A DNA stretch of 28,695 nucleotides, taken from Bacteroidota bacterium. GTDB taxonomy: Bacteria; Bacteroidota; Bacteroidia; Chitinophagales; Chitinophagaceae. The stretch lies in NCBI GenBank assembly GCA_023392185.1, contig JAEVZP010000099.1, positions 1-28,695 on the forward strand. The letters run 5' to 3'. The position numbers were made by a program, and so were the translations under genes. Below are positions 1-7,900 of this stretch, one piece after another (position 1 is the stretch's first letter; each line of letters begins with the position of its first letter). The notes beneath the pieces are model-generated. The model was not told the DNA's origin, did not search any database, and saw nothing but the letters and a program-made list of their open reading frames with translations.

Positions 1-243
1 GGCTATGTCCTCGGCCCCGATCAGCGGGTGTCGCCCTACGAAGGCCTTCAGGCACTGACGATCTGGGGTGCGAAGCAGTATTTTGAAGAAGACACCAAAG
101 GCAGTATCAAAGAAGGAAAAGTAGCCGACTTCGTGATTCTGGATAAAAATCCTTTGAAGATCGACCCGCTTCAAATCAACGGCATTCAGATTCAGGAAAC
201 CATTAAGAACGGTAAATCGGTGTATTCCAAAGCGAAAAAATGA
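1..243 (+). CDS. Amidohydrolase, YtcJ-like, C-terminal fragment (5' end outside window)
   Basis: The reading frame is open from the first base, so only the last 80 residues are present. They match the C-terminal signature of the YtcJ-like amidohydrolase family 3: a V-L-G-P-x-Q-R-V-S-P-Y-E-G block, then A-L-T-I-W-G-A and K-G-S-I-K-E-G-K-V-A-D-F-V-I-L-D-K-N-P, ending in a V-Y strand. In the family this part closes the small beta domain next to the metal-dependent TIM barrel; the catalytic His and Asp residues lie upstream, outside the window. Such enzymes hydrolyse C-N bonds of unknown substrates and are often secreted in Bacteroidota. The stop codon overlaps the start of the porin gene by four bases (ATGA), so the two are probably co-translated. 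Substrate cannot be inferred. Confidence 0.85.
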   Translation, partial: GYVLGPDQRVSPYEGLQALTIWGAKQYFEEDTKGSIKEGKVADFVILDKNPLKIDPLQINGIQIQETIKNGKSVYSKAKK

Positions 244-1463
244 AAAAACACCTGATCGTGCTCCTCGCCGCCCTGGCAGCTGGGAACGCACACGCACAGG
301 AAACACCTTCCCGGAAATATCTTTCCGGAAACTGGAACGGAGTGAGAGACCGCCTTGAAGAAGGCGGTCTTCTTATAAGGCCACGGGTGACGGTGTTTAA
401 CCACAACTTCGTTTCCGGAGAAGGCGATCCGAAAAGTGTTTTCAACGGAAAAGCGCAACTGGAGGTAAAGCTCAAAGGCCGGGCGCTGGGGCTTTCGAAG
501 TGGACGCTCGTGACCAAAGCCGAACACAATTTTGGCGAGGCCCTTCACAACTCCGGGCGAACCCTCATTCCGAAAAATACCGCCATTACTTTTCCGGGAT
601 TCCGGGAAGGGGAGCGCTTCGATATCAGCAGCGCCTACCTGGCTTTTGCCCCAAAGCCGGGCCGTCAGGTGTTGCTGGGTAAAATCAATATGGTGGATTT
701 GGCTGCCGGCACGCCTTTCAGTGGCGGCGCGGGACTGGATGCTTTTTGGAGCGTAGGACTCGCGGCGCCGGTGTCCGGCATTACACCGCCTTATATTCTG
801 GGCGCTGTATCCACGATTTCCGGAAAAAAGCTTCGGTGGACCTTCATGGCCTATGACCCGGTGAGTGCTGTGCGCAAAACCGGACTGGAGGCACCGTTTC
901 GGGAAGGAATTGTCCTTTCTGCTTCCCCTTCCGCCAACGTAAACATCGGCGGGCTTCCGGGCAGTCATGCCGTTCGCGTTGCGTTTAGTACGCAGTCGGG
1001 CAAAAATCTGTATAACCTTGGCGACATCAACCCGCCGGTTCCGGTGCCGCTGACCGATAAGGATTTCCGGTATTACGCCAGTTACAGTTTCAATCAGACC
1101 CTTAAGCAAGTGGACGCAACCAACGGCTGGGGCCTTTTCGGGCAGATCGCTTTTTCAGACGGCAACCCCAACCCGCTGGACTGGAGCTTTTTTGTGGGCC
1201 TCGGCGGCAGCAGTTTTTTCCCAAACCGGGCGCAGGACCGTTGGGGTATTGGCTTGTATAACTATTCGCTCAGCCCCATTCTTGCGCAAAAGGCTCAGGC
1301 TGTGGGCATCACCCTGCGCGACGAGATCGGACTGGAAACGTTTTATCAATATTGGCCGAATAGCTGGTTTTCGATCGGCGGCAATGTGCAGGTTATCAAC
1401 CCGATGATTCAAAACAATAAAACAGCTGTCTTTTTAGGCCTGCGGTCGTCTGTGAAGTTGTAG
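240..1463 (+). CDS. OprB-like carbohydrate-selective porin
   Basis: A 407-residue outer-membrane beta-barrel protein. Residues 1-19 (M-K-K-H, hydrophobic stretch, A-H-A) form a signal peptide, followed by Q-E. Near residue 30 it has the G-N-W-N-G-V-R-D-R-L-E-E-x-G block typical of OprB porins. The rest is alternating aromatic/glycine strands, including F-Y-Q-Y-W-P-N-S-W-F-S-I-G-G-N-V-Q near the C-terminus. OprB proteins let sugars and other small solutes cross the outer membrane. The ATG overlaps the stop of the upstream amidohydrolase, which suggests that uptake and hydrolysis of the same class of substrate are linked; that link is inferred. A hairpin terminator follows at 1537-1558. One copy of the palindrome TTTCCGGAAA lies at 322-331 and another at 817-826. 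Confidence 0.82.
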   Translation: MKKHLIVLLAALAAGNAHAQETPSRKYLSGNWNGVRDRLEEGGLLIRPRVTVFNHNFVSGEGDPKSVFNGKAQLEVKLKGRALGLSKWTLVTKAEHNFGEALHNSGRTLIPKNTAITFPGFREGERFDISSAYLAFAPKPGRQVLLGKINMVDLAAGTPFSGGAGLDAFWSVGLAAPVSGITPPYILGAVSTISGKKLRWTFMAYDPVSAVRKTGLEAPFREGIVLSASPSANVNIGGLPGSHAVRVAFSTQSGKNLYNLGDINPPVPVPLTDKDFRYYASYSFNQTLKQVDATNGWGLFGQIAFSDGNPNPLDWSFFVGLGGSSFFPNRAQDRWGIGLYNYSLSPILAQKAQAVGITLRDEIGLETFYQYWPNSWFSIGGNVQVINPMIQNNKTAVFLGLRSSVKL

Positions 1464-1536
1464 TTCCGGAAAAGGCATTACCGGTTTTAGCTGTTTCGCT
1501 TTCCCGCTTCATCGCTGTTCCTTTACAAAGCGCTCC

Positions 1537-1558
1537 TAGCGGCGCAGCCGCTATTTTT
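1537..1558 (+). terminator. Intrinsic terminator after the porin gene
   Basis: A perfect 7-bp stem, TAGCGGC (1537-1543) and GCCGCTA (1547-1553), with a GCA loop, is followed directly by five T. It would end the amidohydrolase-porin transcript. Its 3' arm and T-run are also the -7 box proposed for the next gene. Confidence 0.75.
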
Positions 1559-1559
1559 G
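1552..1559 (+). promoter_or_regulatory. Candidate Bacteroidota -7 box (TATTTTTG) for the TPR-tilS pair
   Basis: TATTTTTG fits the Bacteroidota -7 consensus TAnnTTTG exactly. It ends five bases before the GTG start at 1565, so the transcript would begin at or next to the start codon. No good TTG box is seen about 20 bp upstream, and the T-run is equally explained by the terminator it overlaps, so this remains tentative. Confidence 0.4.
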
Positions 1560-1564
1560 TCCCT

Positions 1565-1885
1565 GTGAACAATCCCCGTATTCCGCGCCTGCGTCAGTTT
1601 TTAGCAGCCACGCCCAACGATCCGTTTCTTTCCCACGCCCTGGCCCTGGAGTGGATCAAAGAAGGCGACGACGCACAGGCGAAAGATTTGTTTGAGAAAA
1701 ACCGGCAGGCTGCCCCCGACTACGTAGCCACCTACTACCACCTCGGCAAGCTGCTGGAGCGGAGCGGCGAAACCGACGCAGCGGCCAAAATTTATGAGGA
1801 AGGTCTTGCCGCAGCCCGCAAAGCCGGCGACAACCACTCGTTCAACGAGCTGCGCGGCGCGCTGGACGAAATTCTGGATTATTAA
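1565..1885 (+). CDS. Small tetratricopeptide (TPR) repeat protein
   Basis: A 106-residue, probably cytoplasmic protein built of about two to three TPR-like helix pairs: N-D-P-F-L-S-H-A-L-A-L-E-W near residue 20, then A-P-D-Y-V-A-T-Y-Y-H-L-G-K-L-L-E-R-S-G around residue 60 and A-A-K-I-Y-E-E-G-L-A-A-A-R-K-A-G near residue 80. TPR proteins act as protein-binding scaffolds; the partner is unknown. The GTG at 1565 is chosen because the family-like sequence begins there and no ATG lies in frame upstream. tilS starts one base after its stop, so the two form an operon. There is no signal peptide or membrane segment. Confidence 0.75.
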   Translation: MNNPRIPRLRQFLAATPNDPFLSHALALEWIKEGDDAQAKDLFEKNRQAAPDYVATYYHLGKLLERSGETDAAAKIYEEGLAAARKAGDNHSFNELRGALDEILDY

Positions 1886-1886
1886 C

Positions 1887-3233
1887 ATGCAGTCGCTTCA
1901 AAAAGCATTTAAAAATTTCTGGAAAGAAAAGCTTCGGCTCGACGCTTCGCAGCCCGTTTTGGCAGCGGTGAGCGGTGGGGTAGACTCCATGACGCTGGCC
2001 ACGCTGCTCCACCAATCGGGCATTCCTTTTGCCATTGCCCACTGCAATTTTCATTTGCGCGGGGCCGAAAGCGACACCGATGCGGCCTTTGTGGAAAGCT
2101 GGGCCAGGGCACATAACGTCCCTTTTTTTCGGAAAGATTTCGATACCCAAAGCATTGCCGGCCCAAACGGGTGGGGCATTCAGGAAGCCGCCCGCAACCT
2201 GCGCTACGCGTGGTTTGAAGAAGTGCGGAAAGCCAATCGCCTGGCTCTTATCGCCACCGCCCACCATGCCGGCGACAGCGCCGAAACGCTGCTGCTGAAT
2301 TTGTTTCGCGGCACTGGCATTCGCGGGTTGCACGGCATTTTGCCCCGGCAGGGAAAAATCATCCGCCCGCTGCTTTTTTTGAGCAAAAAAGAGATTTGGG
2401 ACTACGCGGCTGAAAACAACATTTCTTTCCGGGAAGACGCTTCCAACCAAAGCAGCGATTATGCCCGCAATGCCTTGCGCCACCACATCGTTCCGGCCAT
2501 TGAGTCCCAATATCCAAACGCTTTGAAAGCCATTGCCCAAACGGCTGCCCGTGTAGGGAGCGCCGAACCGCTGTACCAAAAATCGGTGGAGAAGCTGCGC
2601 AAAAAGCTGCTGGAGCCGCGCGGTGCTGATTTTTACCTGCCCGTTCGCCTGTGGCAAAAAACCGAAAGCGCCGATGCGCTGCTCTATGAACTGTTGCAGC
2701 CCTTTGGTTTTTCGGGGCCGATGTTGGGCGATGTTTGGAAGCTGTTTAAGGCCCAATCAGGGCACTATATCGACAGTGCTTCGCACCGGCTCCTGCGCCA
2801 CCGCGATTTTCTGGTGCTGACGGAAAGAAACGCGGAAGCACCAACCGCTGATTTGTACTTGGTTGAGAAGGACATGCAAACGATTGCATTTCCGGAAGGC
2901 GCCCTTCAGATTGCCACCATTCCTGCGCCGGAAAATCTCCTTACTATGCCGGAAACCACCTTGCTGAATCCCGACCGGCTGGAATGGCCCCTGGTGCTGC
3001 GCCGCTGGAAGGCCGGCGATTATTTTTACCCCATAGGTATGAAGGGCAAAAAGAAAAAGGTAGCGCGCTTCCTCACCGATCAAAAATTATCGCTGGCGCA
3101 GAAAGAAAAAGTGTGGGTAGTGCAATCCGGCGCGCGCATTGCCTGGGTGGTGGGGCTGCGGCCTGATGAACGGTTTAAGGTGCGGGAAAACGCCCAGACG
3201 GTGGTGCGGATTTCATGGCAAAACCGCTGCTAA
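1887..3233 (+). CDS. tilS: tRNA(Ile)-lysidine synthetase TilS
   Basis: TilS uses ATP to attach lysine to C34 of the CAU-anticodon tRNA-Ile, converting it to read AUA codons; it is normally essential and cytoplasmic. The 448-residue protein has the ATP PP-loop S-G-G-V-D-S at residues 29-34, the H-C-N-F-H-L-R-G motif after it, H-H-A-G-D-S-A-E-T-L-L-L-N-L-F-R-G-T-G, and the C-terminal TilS domain (R-R-W-K-A-G-D-Y-F-Y-P-I-G-M-K-G). Length is normal for Bacteroidota TilS. The frame is open further upstream (to 1794), but that part overlaps the TPR gene and is not family-like, so the ATG at 1887 is the start. A near-perfect palindrome copy (TTTCCGGAAG) lies at about 2889. Confidence 0.96.
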   Translation: MQSLQKAFKNFWKEKLRLDASQPVLAAVSGGVDSMTLATLLHQSGIPFAIAHCNFHLRGAESDTDAAFVESWARAHNVPFFRKDFDTQSIAGPNGWGIQEAARNLRYAWFEEVRKANRLALIATAHHAGDSAETLLLNLFRGTGIRGLHGILPRQGKIIRPLLFLSKKEIWDYAAENNISFREDASNQSSDYARNALRHHIVPAIESQYPNALKAIAQTAARVGSAEPLYQKSVEKLRKKLLEPRGADFYLPVRLWQKTESADALLYELLQPFGFSGPMLGDVWKLFKAQSGHYIDSASHRLLRHRDFLVLTERNAEAPTADLYLVEKDMQTIAFPEGALQIATIPAPENLLTMPETTLLNPDRLEWPLVLRRWKAGDYFYPIGMKGKKKKVARFLTDQKLSLAQKEKVWVVQSGARIAWVVGLRPDERFKVRENAQTVVRISWQNRC

Positions 3234-3253
3234 AAGCATTGCTGGACCGGATA

Positions 3254-3282
3254 TTGCTATCTGATTCCCGAATTACCTTTTG
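3254..3282 (+). promoter_or_regulatory. Weak candidate promoter for the lipoprotein gene
   Basis: A TTG at 3254-3256, a 17-bp spacer and TACCTTTT (3274-3281, next base G) resemble the Bacteroidota TTG / TAnnTTTG promoter with a short spacer. It lies in the 188-bp gap after tilS and would give a leader of roughly 130 bases. Nothing else is seen in this gap. Confidence 0.3.
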
Positions 3283-3421
3283 AAGTGAAATACAGGAAAC
3301 GGCGCGCGCACAGGGCGCTCACCGAAGTCCACAAATGCTGTCCATTTCCGGCACTGCTTCCACTTCCTCTCAATGGTCAGTGCTTTCAAAAGTTGTTTGC
3401 CTCTAAATCTTCATCCAAACC

Positions 3422-4072
3422 ATGAAAAAAGCACTTCTGTGGTCCACGCTCACATTCGGTCTGCTGGCAGGCTGCAATTCGCCGTCGGCCACGCAGGAAA
3501 TCAAAGCCAAAGGCATTTTCCGCGAGATTGCGGTGGAAAAACAAAATGAAACCGTCAAGACCCTGGAAGGCGGCGACAAAAAGAAGAAAAAAGCGGCGGC
3601 AGAAGCTGTGCTGGCGCGCCCTAATGAATACAATCCGCCGGTGCTCTATGCGCTGTCCCGGGTGCTGTTTCAGCAAGGCGATAAGGATACGGCCGCTTTC
3701 TGGTTTTACGTTGCCCAGCTGCGGGGCCGCTACGACGCCAACCGCTGCATGGACAACACCGCCCGGCAAGCCGTCTCGATCCTAAACCAGGAATACGGCC
3801 CGAAGATCAACAAATACACCTTCAGTGATATGCCGAAACTGGAACGCACCATGCAGGCGGCAGTGGATTTTGTGCGCGGCAATCAGGAGGCCTACGATCC
3901 GCGGTGGATCAATCTGCATGGCATGTGGGCGGTGCAGGCAGGCCTCAGCGGCGAGGAGCAAACCAAGCCCCTGAGCCAGCCGGAGGCCAAATGGCCGGAG
4001 ATTAAAAAAGAGACGATTGAAGACTACCAGAACGATTTTATCGACTACCTCAAAAGCCGGGACGAAGATTAA
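3422..4072 (+). CDS. Lipoprotein of unknown function
   Basis: A 216-residue protein with a clear lipoprotein signal: M-K-K, hydrophobic stretch, and lipobox L-L-A-G-C with the lipidated Cys at residue 18. After it comes a very Lys-rich tract (G-G-D-K-K-K-K-K-A-A-A-E near residue 55). A helical segment follows, with N-P-P-V-L-Y-A-L-S-R-V-L-F-Q-Q-G-D-K-D-T-A-A-F-W-F-Y-V-A-Q-L-R-G-R-Y-D-A-N-R-C, which reads like TPR/Sel1-type helices. The C-terminus is acidic. I do not recognise a named family. It would sit in the inner or outer membrane facing the periplasm. It is followed after 74 bases by another secreted unknown; the gap has no clear terminator, so co-transcription is possible. Confidence 0.75.
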   Translation: MKKALLWSTLTFGLLAGCNSPSATQEIKAKGIFREIAVEKQNETVKTLEGGDKKKKKAAAEAVLARPNEYNPPVLYALSRVLFQQGDKDTAAFWFYVAQLRGRYDANRCMDNTARQAVSILNQEYGPKINKYTFSDMPKLERTMQAAVDFVRGNQEAYDPRWINLHGMWAVQAGLSGEEQTKPLSQPEAKWPEIKKETIEDYQNDFIDYLKSRDED

Positions 4073-4146
4073 CGGCCGTGTGTTGGCTGCGCTTTTAAAG
4101 TGAAAAATGGAATTTCTCCAACCCTAAAAGAGTTTTGGTTTTCGTC

Positions 4147-4950
4147 ATGACGTTCCGCGCCGGTTTGAAACAAATTTTACTGACGGGCCTTTTCTGTAGC
4201 GGCTGGGGTGCGGCCCCTGCGCAGCAGCAATCTCCGACGCCTTACAGCAGGGGCCGGATTCCGGAATTGGCGTCTTTTGAACAGCTGACGGCCCATGAAA
4301 AGCGCCTCGACTCGCTGACCGACCAGCACAACAAAGAAAAGCTGCAACGTATGGAAGACGGCAGCGCGTTTGTGGCCGGGGTGTCGGAAAAGGAACAGAA
4401 AGAAGCCATTGCCTATGAAAAAATCAGGGCGCAAAGCTACCGGGACAACCGAAGCCGCTATGCCCTGGAGCAGACGGTAAACGGAAAACCCAACCCCGAT
4501 TTCAGAGCCGGGGCGGAAGGACCGATAACCAGCGGCTGCGATTGCTTTCTCAGCGGCGACACGATCCACATCAAAATGGGCCTCTGGGTATTTGGCGGCT
4601 TTTCCTTTCAGCTGCTGTTGGAAAAAAACGGTTTTCAGAGCGGGTATTGGGAAGACACCCACAAACAGTTCATCTATAAAAACGCGCTGACAGACACCGT
4701 GCTAGTGGATAATGTATATGTAGAGAATACCGGGCAGGCCCTCGTCCTGAATAATCCGCCCCGGTTTGCAGTCGGCGAGCGGCTGCTGGGATTTTTTACG
4801 TTTAAGACAGCGGATTATTACAAAACGCATGGTTTTGATGCTGGGATCCCGCCGGATGCTGCCGACCATTCCGGTATGGACCGGTTGCAACTAAAGGGCG
4901 CTGTTCATTTCAAGTGTCAGGTGCGCCAAAAGACCTTTATGGAAGAGTAA
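4147..4950 (+). CDS. Secreted protein of unknown function
   Basis: A 267-residue protein from the ATG at 4147 (an in-frame TTG at 4135 is less likely because the signal peptide begins at the ATG). Residues 1-27 (M-T-F-R-A-G-L-K-Q-I-L-L-T-G-L-F ... A-P-A-Q) look like a signal peptide. A charged helical stretch rich in E, K and R follows (about residues 45-105). A more beta-like half begins at the C-D-C pair (Cys131 and Cys133), with hydrophobic strands such as H-I-K-M-G-L-W-V-F-G-G-F-S-F-Q-L-L-L. No catalytic motif is recognised. Location is probably periplasmic or outer surface. The 200 bp that separate it from the convergent minus-strand gene hold only a short hairpin (5030-5043). Confidence 0.65.
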   Translation: MTFRAGLKQILLTGLFCSGWGAAPAQQQSPTPYSRGRIPELASFEQLTAHEKRLDSLTDQHNKEKLQRMEDGSAFVAGVSEKEQKEAIAYEKIRAQSYRDNRSRYALEQTVNGKPNPDFRAGAEGPITSGCDCFLSGDTIHIKMGLWVFGGFSFQLLLEKNGFQSGYWEDTHKQFIYKNALTDTVLVDNVYVENTGQALVLNNPPRFAVGERLLGFFTFKTADYYKTHGFDAGIPPDAADHSGMDRLQLKGAVHFKCQVRQKTFMEE

Positions 4951-5150
4951 TCCTGTCCGGAAAAGCGTCTGTGAGGCGGTTTGGATATTTGGCCCTGCGT
5001 CTACTGAGAGGGCTACTGTAAAGATCCTTTGCGCAGTAGCGCAGGCACGGAGGCACATGGCATGCAGCCCAAAACGCGCAGCGTAGATCCATACCACCTG
5101 CAAGAAAGCATGCAGTCGACGGTATAGACGCTGCCGTTGGTTCTTTTTGC

Positions 5151-5741
5151 TTATTCAGAGGCGTCTTCCGCTGCCAGCAATCCCTGAAGCAGCCGCTGCC
5201 ATTGCAAATCTGAAAAACCGGCCACGCCCGCCCAGGCAATTACCGTGTCGCGCAGCTCTTTCCAGAAGCTTTCGCCTTCTTCGTTGGGCACTTCGCCGCG
5301 GCCAAAGTAATGAGCGGTAAGTGTCTTGCCGTGCCGGTGCAAAATCCAGGTAGAAGTCGCTTCGCGGCTGAAAAAATGCGCCGTTTCATGACCGGGCTCT
5401 TGCAGGTCTTCGGTTGGGCGGACGCGCAGGCCGATGATTTGTTCCTCATTTCCGGAAATTTCTTCCAGCGCTTCAATTTTCACCCAGTCGTAGTTGTCGC
5501 CGGGCAGCGGAATGTCGATTTTGAGAGAATCGCCCACCGCCACTTTTCCGGAAATTTCGGAGCAATCGGCACGAAACGGCTGGAAAGCAGCACCGAAATT
5601 GCCCGTCAGTCCGGCCCACTGCTGCGGATGCAGCAAGCGGTCTTTGGCTTTTTCAAAAGCGGTTTCGGCTTCTGGCTGCGTTGGATACGCTTTTTGCTCG
5701 GAAAGTTCTTTGTGGGGCGTGTCGCCGGTGGGTGGGACCAT
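5151..5741 (-). CDS. Conserved-looking protein of unknown function
   Basis: From the ATG at 5741 this gives a 196-residue soluble protein without signal peptide: V-P-P-T-G-D-T-P-H-K-E-L at the start, a mixed alpha/beta body (D-S-L-K-I-D-I-P-L-P-G-D-N-Y-D-W-V-K-I-E-A-L), and a helical, Trp-rich end. I do not recognise a family. The frame is open to a GTG at 5840, but the extra 33 codons run into a repeat element (TTTTTCTCACAG units), so I prefer the internal ATG; a TTG at 5765 is another option. Two copies of TTTCCGGAAA lie inside the gene (5449-5458 and 5545-5554), both read as E-I-S-G-N or E-I-S-G-K. It is convergent with its left neighbour and divergent from the protease gene. Confidence 0.65.
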   Translation of the reverse strand: MVPPTGDTPHKELSEQKAYPTQPEAETAFEKAKDRLLHPQQWAGLTGNFGAAFQPFRADCSEISGKVAVGDSLKIDIPLPGDNYDWVKIEALEEISGNEEQIIGLRVRPTEDLQEPGHETAHFFSREATSTWILHRHGKTLTAHYFGRGEVPNEEGESFWKELRDTVIAWAGVAGFSDLQWQRLLQGLLAAEDASE

Positions 5742-5830
5742 TTTAGCCAGAAAAGAATAAAGCAAGGCAGATTTTTTCACAGAAATCGGTTTTAAAGAGC
5801 GCAGTAGTAATTTGGGGCCAACGGCGGTGA

Positions 5831-5931
5831 TTTTTCTCACAGATTTTTACAGATGGATTTCCGGAAAATTTTCCAGAAGGTTTCTGTGGAAATCGGTGGC
5901 TTCTGTGAGCTGACTTTTTCTCACAGATTTT
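5831..5931. repeat. Intergenic repeat element with CACAGATTT units
   Basis: A 17-bp perfect direct repeat (TTTTTCTCACAGATTTT) occurs at 5831-5847 and 5915-5931. Between the copies are inverted versions of the same unit (TTCTGTGG, TTCTGTGAG), and a further degraded copy (TTTTTTCACAGAAATCGG) lies just to the left near 5773. Such CACAGATTT/AAATCTGTG arrays are common between Bacteroidota genes. One TTTCCGGAAA copy sits inside (5858-5867). Confidence 0.7.
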
Positions 5932-5968
5932 CATAAATATTTTGCCGCCCTAAAATCATTACTTTCCC

Positions 5969-7705
5969 TTGAGAGCCTGCCTGTTTCTATCAAAAGCCAT
6001 TTTAATTCTGCTGCTAACGGCGCTTGCGCCTGACGCGCGTGCCCAGTCGTTTCCCGCTCAAAAAGACACAGCTTTTTCCACCCACTCCCCTGTTCCGGTT
6101 TTAGCACTCAATGCCCGGAAAACGGCCTACCTGCAAACGCTTGGACTGGTCTGGGGATTCCTCAAATATTATCATCCGGCCGTGGCTGCCGGGCGCTACA
6201 ACTGGGACAACGAGCTGTTCCGGTTTCTGCCTCAATACCTCGCTGCGGTGGAAGATACGCCGCAGCGCGACGCGATGCTGTATGGCTGGATAAAAAGTCT
6301 GGGGCCGGTGGAAGCGGGGACGGTGCAGCCAACACCCCAGAACGCAAAGCTCACGCCGGATTTGGGCTGGATTCAAAATTCCGGGTTTTCGGAGCCGTTG
6401 CGCAACGTCCTCCTGGAAATTCAACGGGCGAAGCGATCCAAAGCGCAGTACTACGTGCGCCTGCACGAAGGTGCGGGCAACCCGGAATTTTTACACGAAA
6501 TCGCTTACGACAAAACAGCGCTGCCGGACGCCGGCCTGCGACTGCTGGCCCTGTACCGCTACTGGAACATGGTGCAGTATTTCTTTCCGTATAAGAATCT
6601 GATTGGCGAGGATTGGAAAGCCGTTCTGGCCGAAATGATTCCTCAATTTGCCCTTGCTGAAACCGACACTGCTTATGTTTTTACAACACAGGAACTGATT
6701 GGCCGCATCCATGATACGCACGCCAATATTTGGGGTGGAACCCCCATTCTGAAAGGCTATTTTGGGAAGCTTTTTCCACCGGTTGAACTGTCGATGCTGG
6801 ACAGCCAGCTGGTCGTAACCACTTATCTGTCCGACAGCCTTGGAGCAAAAAGCGGCCTTTTGCCCGGCGATGTGATAACGCATATCAACGGCCGACCGGT
6901 ACGGGATATTTTTAAGGAAAAAAAACGAAGATTTCCCGCATCTAACGAAGCGGCACGGGCGCGGGATTTTGCAGATGCGGCCTTGCGGAGTAATGATTCT
7001 ACAGTGTCAGTTACTTTTGAGCATGCAGGCAAATCGGAAACGAAAGCAGTCTTCTTGTATGACCGCGAAATGCTTTACGGAGCCGAAAAAGCCCCTTCAA
7101 AAGAAGCGATGTTCCGGATGCTGCCCGGCAATATCGCCTATGTGAATAACGGCCTGCTGCGTCGCGATACGCTGGCGGCGCTCTGGCCCCAAATCCAAGG
7201 CTCCCGCGCGCTGATTATCGACGACCGCAACTACCCGTCCGAGTTTGTGATTCACGATTTCTGCAACTACCTGTTGCCTAAGCCCACCGTCTTTTTTCAT
7301 CTTACGCAGCCTTCTACGGAGCAGCCCGGCCTTTTTAGGAGGGAAGCCGCTCCGCCGTCCGGGCAAGTCAATAAAAACCCCTACAAAGACAAGGTCGCCA
7401 TTCTGGTAAACGAGCAATCCCAAAGCAGCGCCGAGTTTCACGCCATGGCTTATCAGACGCATCCGAACGCCAAGGTCATCGGGTCGCAAACGGCGGGTGC
7501 GGATGGCAATGTATCGGAAATCATTTTGCCGGGCGGACTGAAAACCAGGTTTAGCGGGATTGGGATTTATTACCCCGACGGGCGCGAAACGCAGCGCGTG
7601 GGCGTAGCGGTGGATATTGTAGTGCGACCCACCGCGGCGGGCCTTGCTGCCGGTAAAGACGAGGTTCTGGAGCGGGCACTGGAGTGGGTGAATTCCGGAA
7701 AATAG
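5969..7705 (+). CDS. Secreted S41-family (C-terminal processing type) peptidase
   Basis: A 578-residue protein that starts at a TTG (5969), which falls exactly at a signal peptide (R-A-C-L-F-L-S-K-A-I-L-I-L-L-L-T-A-L ... A-R-A-Q). An N-terminal helical domain of about 250 residues precedes a PDZ-like segment (S-D-S-L-G-A-K-S-G-L-L-P-G-D-V-I-T-H-I-N-G-R-P-V) around residues 285-310. The S41 catalytic domain follows, with V-A-I-L-V-N-E-Q-S-Q-S-S-A-E-F (likely nucleophile Ser487 in S-A-E), V-I-G-S-Q-T-A-G-A-D-G-N, and G-I-G-I-Y-Y-P-D-G-R-E-T-Q-R-V-G-V near the end. S41 enzymes cut C-terminal regions of envelope proteins; this one is probably periplasmic or surface-bound. TACTTTCC at 5960-5967 could be a poor -7 box directly before the start. 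Two hairpin repeats follow the gene. Confidence 0.85.
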   Translation: MRACLFLSKAILILLLTALAPDARAQSFPAQKDTAFSTHSPVPVLALNARKTAYLQTLGLVWGFLKYYHPAVAAGRYNWDNELFRFLPQYLAAVEDTPQRDAMLYGWIKSLGPVEAGTVQPTPQNAKLTPDLGWIQNSGFSEPLRNVLLEIQRAKRSKAQYYVRLHEGAGNPEFLHEIAYDKTALPDAGLRLLALYRYWNMVQYFFPYKNLIGEDWKAVLAEMIPQFALAETDTAYVFTTQELIGRIHDTHANIWGGTPILKGYFGKLFPPVELSMLDSQLVVTTYLSDSLGAKSGLLPGDVITHINGRPVRDIFKEKKRRFPASNEAARARDFADAALRSNDSTVSVTFEHAGKSETKAVFLYDREMLYGAEKAPSKEAMFRMLPGNIAYVNNGLLRRDTLAALWPQIQGSRALIIDDRNYPSEFVIHDFCNYLLPKPTVFFHLTQPSTEQPGLFRREAAPPSGQVNKNPYKDKVAILVNEQSQSSAEFHAMAYQTHPNAKVIGSQTAGADGNVSEIILPGGLKTRFSGIGIYYPDGRETQRVGVAVDIVVRPTAAGLAAGKDEVLERALEWVNSGK

Positions 7706-7736
7706 AACGGCGGAATCTGGACTTTCCGGAAAATTC

Positions 7737-7764
7737 GTAGAGACAAGGCATGCCTTGTCTCTAC
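7737..7764. repeat. 28-bp perfect palindrome (REP-like hairpin)
   Basis: GTAGAGACAAGGCA (7737-7750) is followed at once by its exact reverse complement (7751-7764). Palindromes with an AAGGCATGCCTT core are known as dispersed repeats in several phyla. It lies 31 bp after the S41 peptidase stop. The following bases contain a small CAATACGAC/ACAATAC repetition. Confidence 0.85.
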
Positions 7765-7808
7765 AATACGACACAATACAATACGACGGGAATAATAGAT
7801 TGCAGGGT

Positions 7809-7847
7809 CTCCAACCCGTCAGGTTTCAAAAACCTGACGGGTTGGAG
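7809..7847. repeat. Hairpin repeat with an 18-bp perfect stem
   Basis: CTCCAACCCGTCAGGTTT (7809-7826), a three-base loop CAA and the exact reverse complement (7830-7847). This CCAACCCGTCAGG hairpin type is a familiar intergenic repeat in Bacteroidota. It would fold strongly in RNA and could stop or protect the 3' end of the peptidase mRNA, but no T-run follows, so I list it as a repeat rather than a terminator. Confidence 0.85.
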
Positions 7848-7900
7848 AATGCGCTGCTGCCTTAATTACACCTGTAATTTCCGGAAAATAAGGCCTGCTT

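Noticed and set aside
192..1109. Minus-strand reading frame of 305 codons opposite the porin gene
   Set aside because: It is a shadow of the porin codons; the translation is low-complexity in Arg/Gly/His with no family features, while the plus strand has a signal peptide and OprB motifs.
5030..5043. TGCGC-AGTA-GCGCA hairpin between convergent genes as a two-way terminator
   Set aside because: The stem is only 5 bp and neither strand has a T-run after it.
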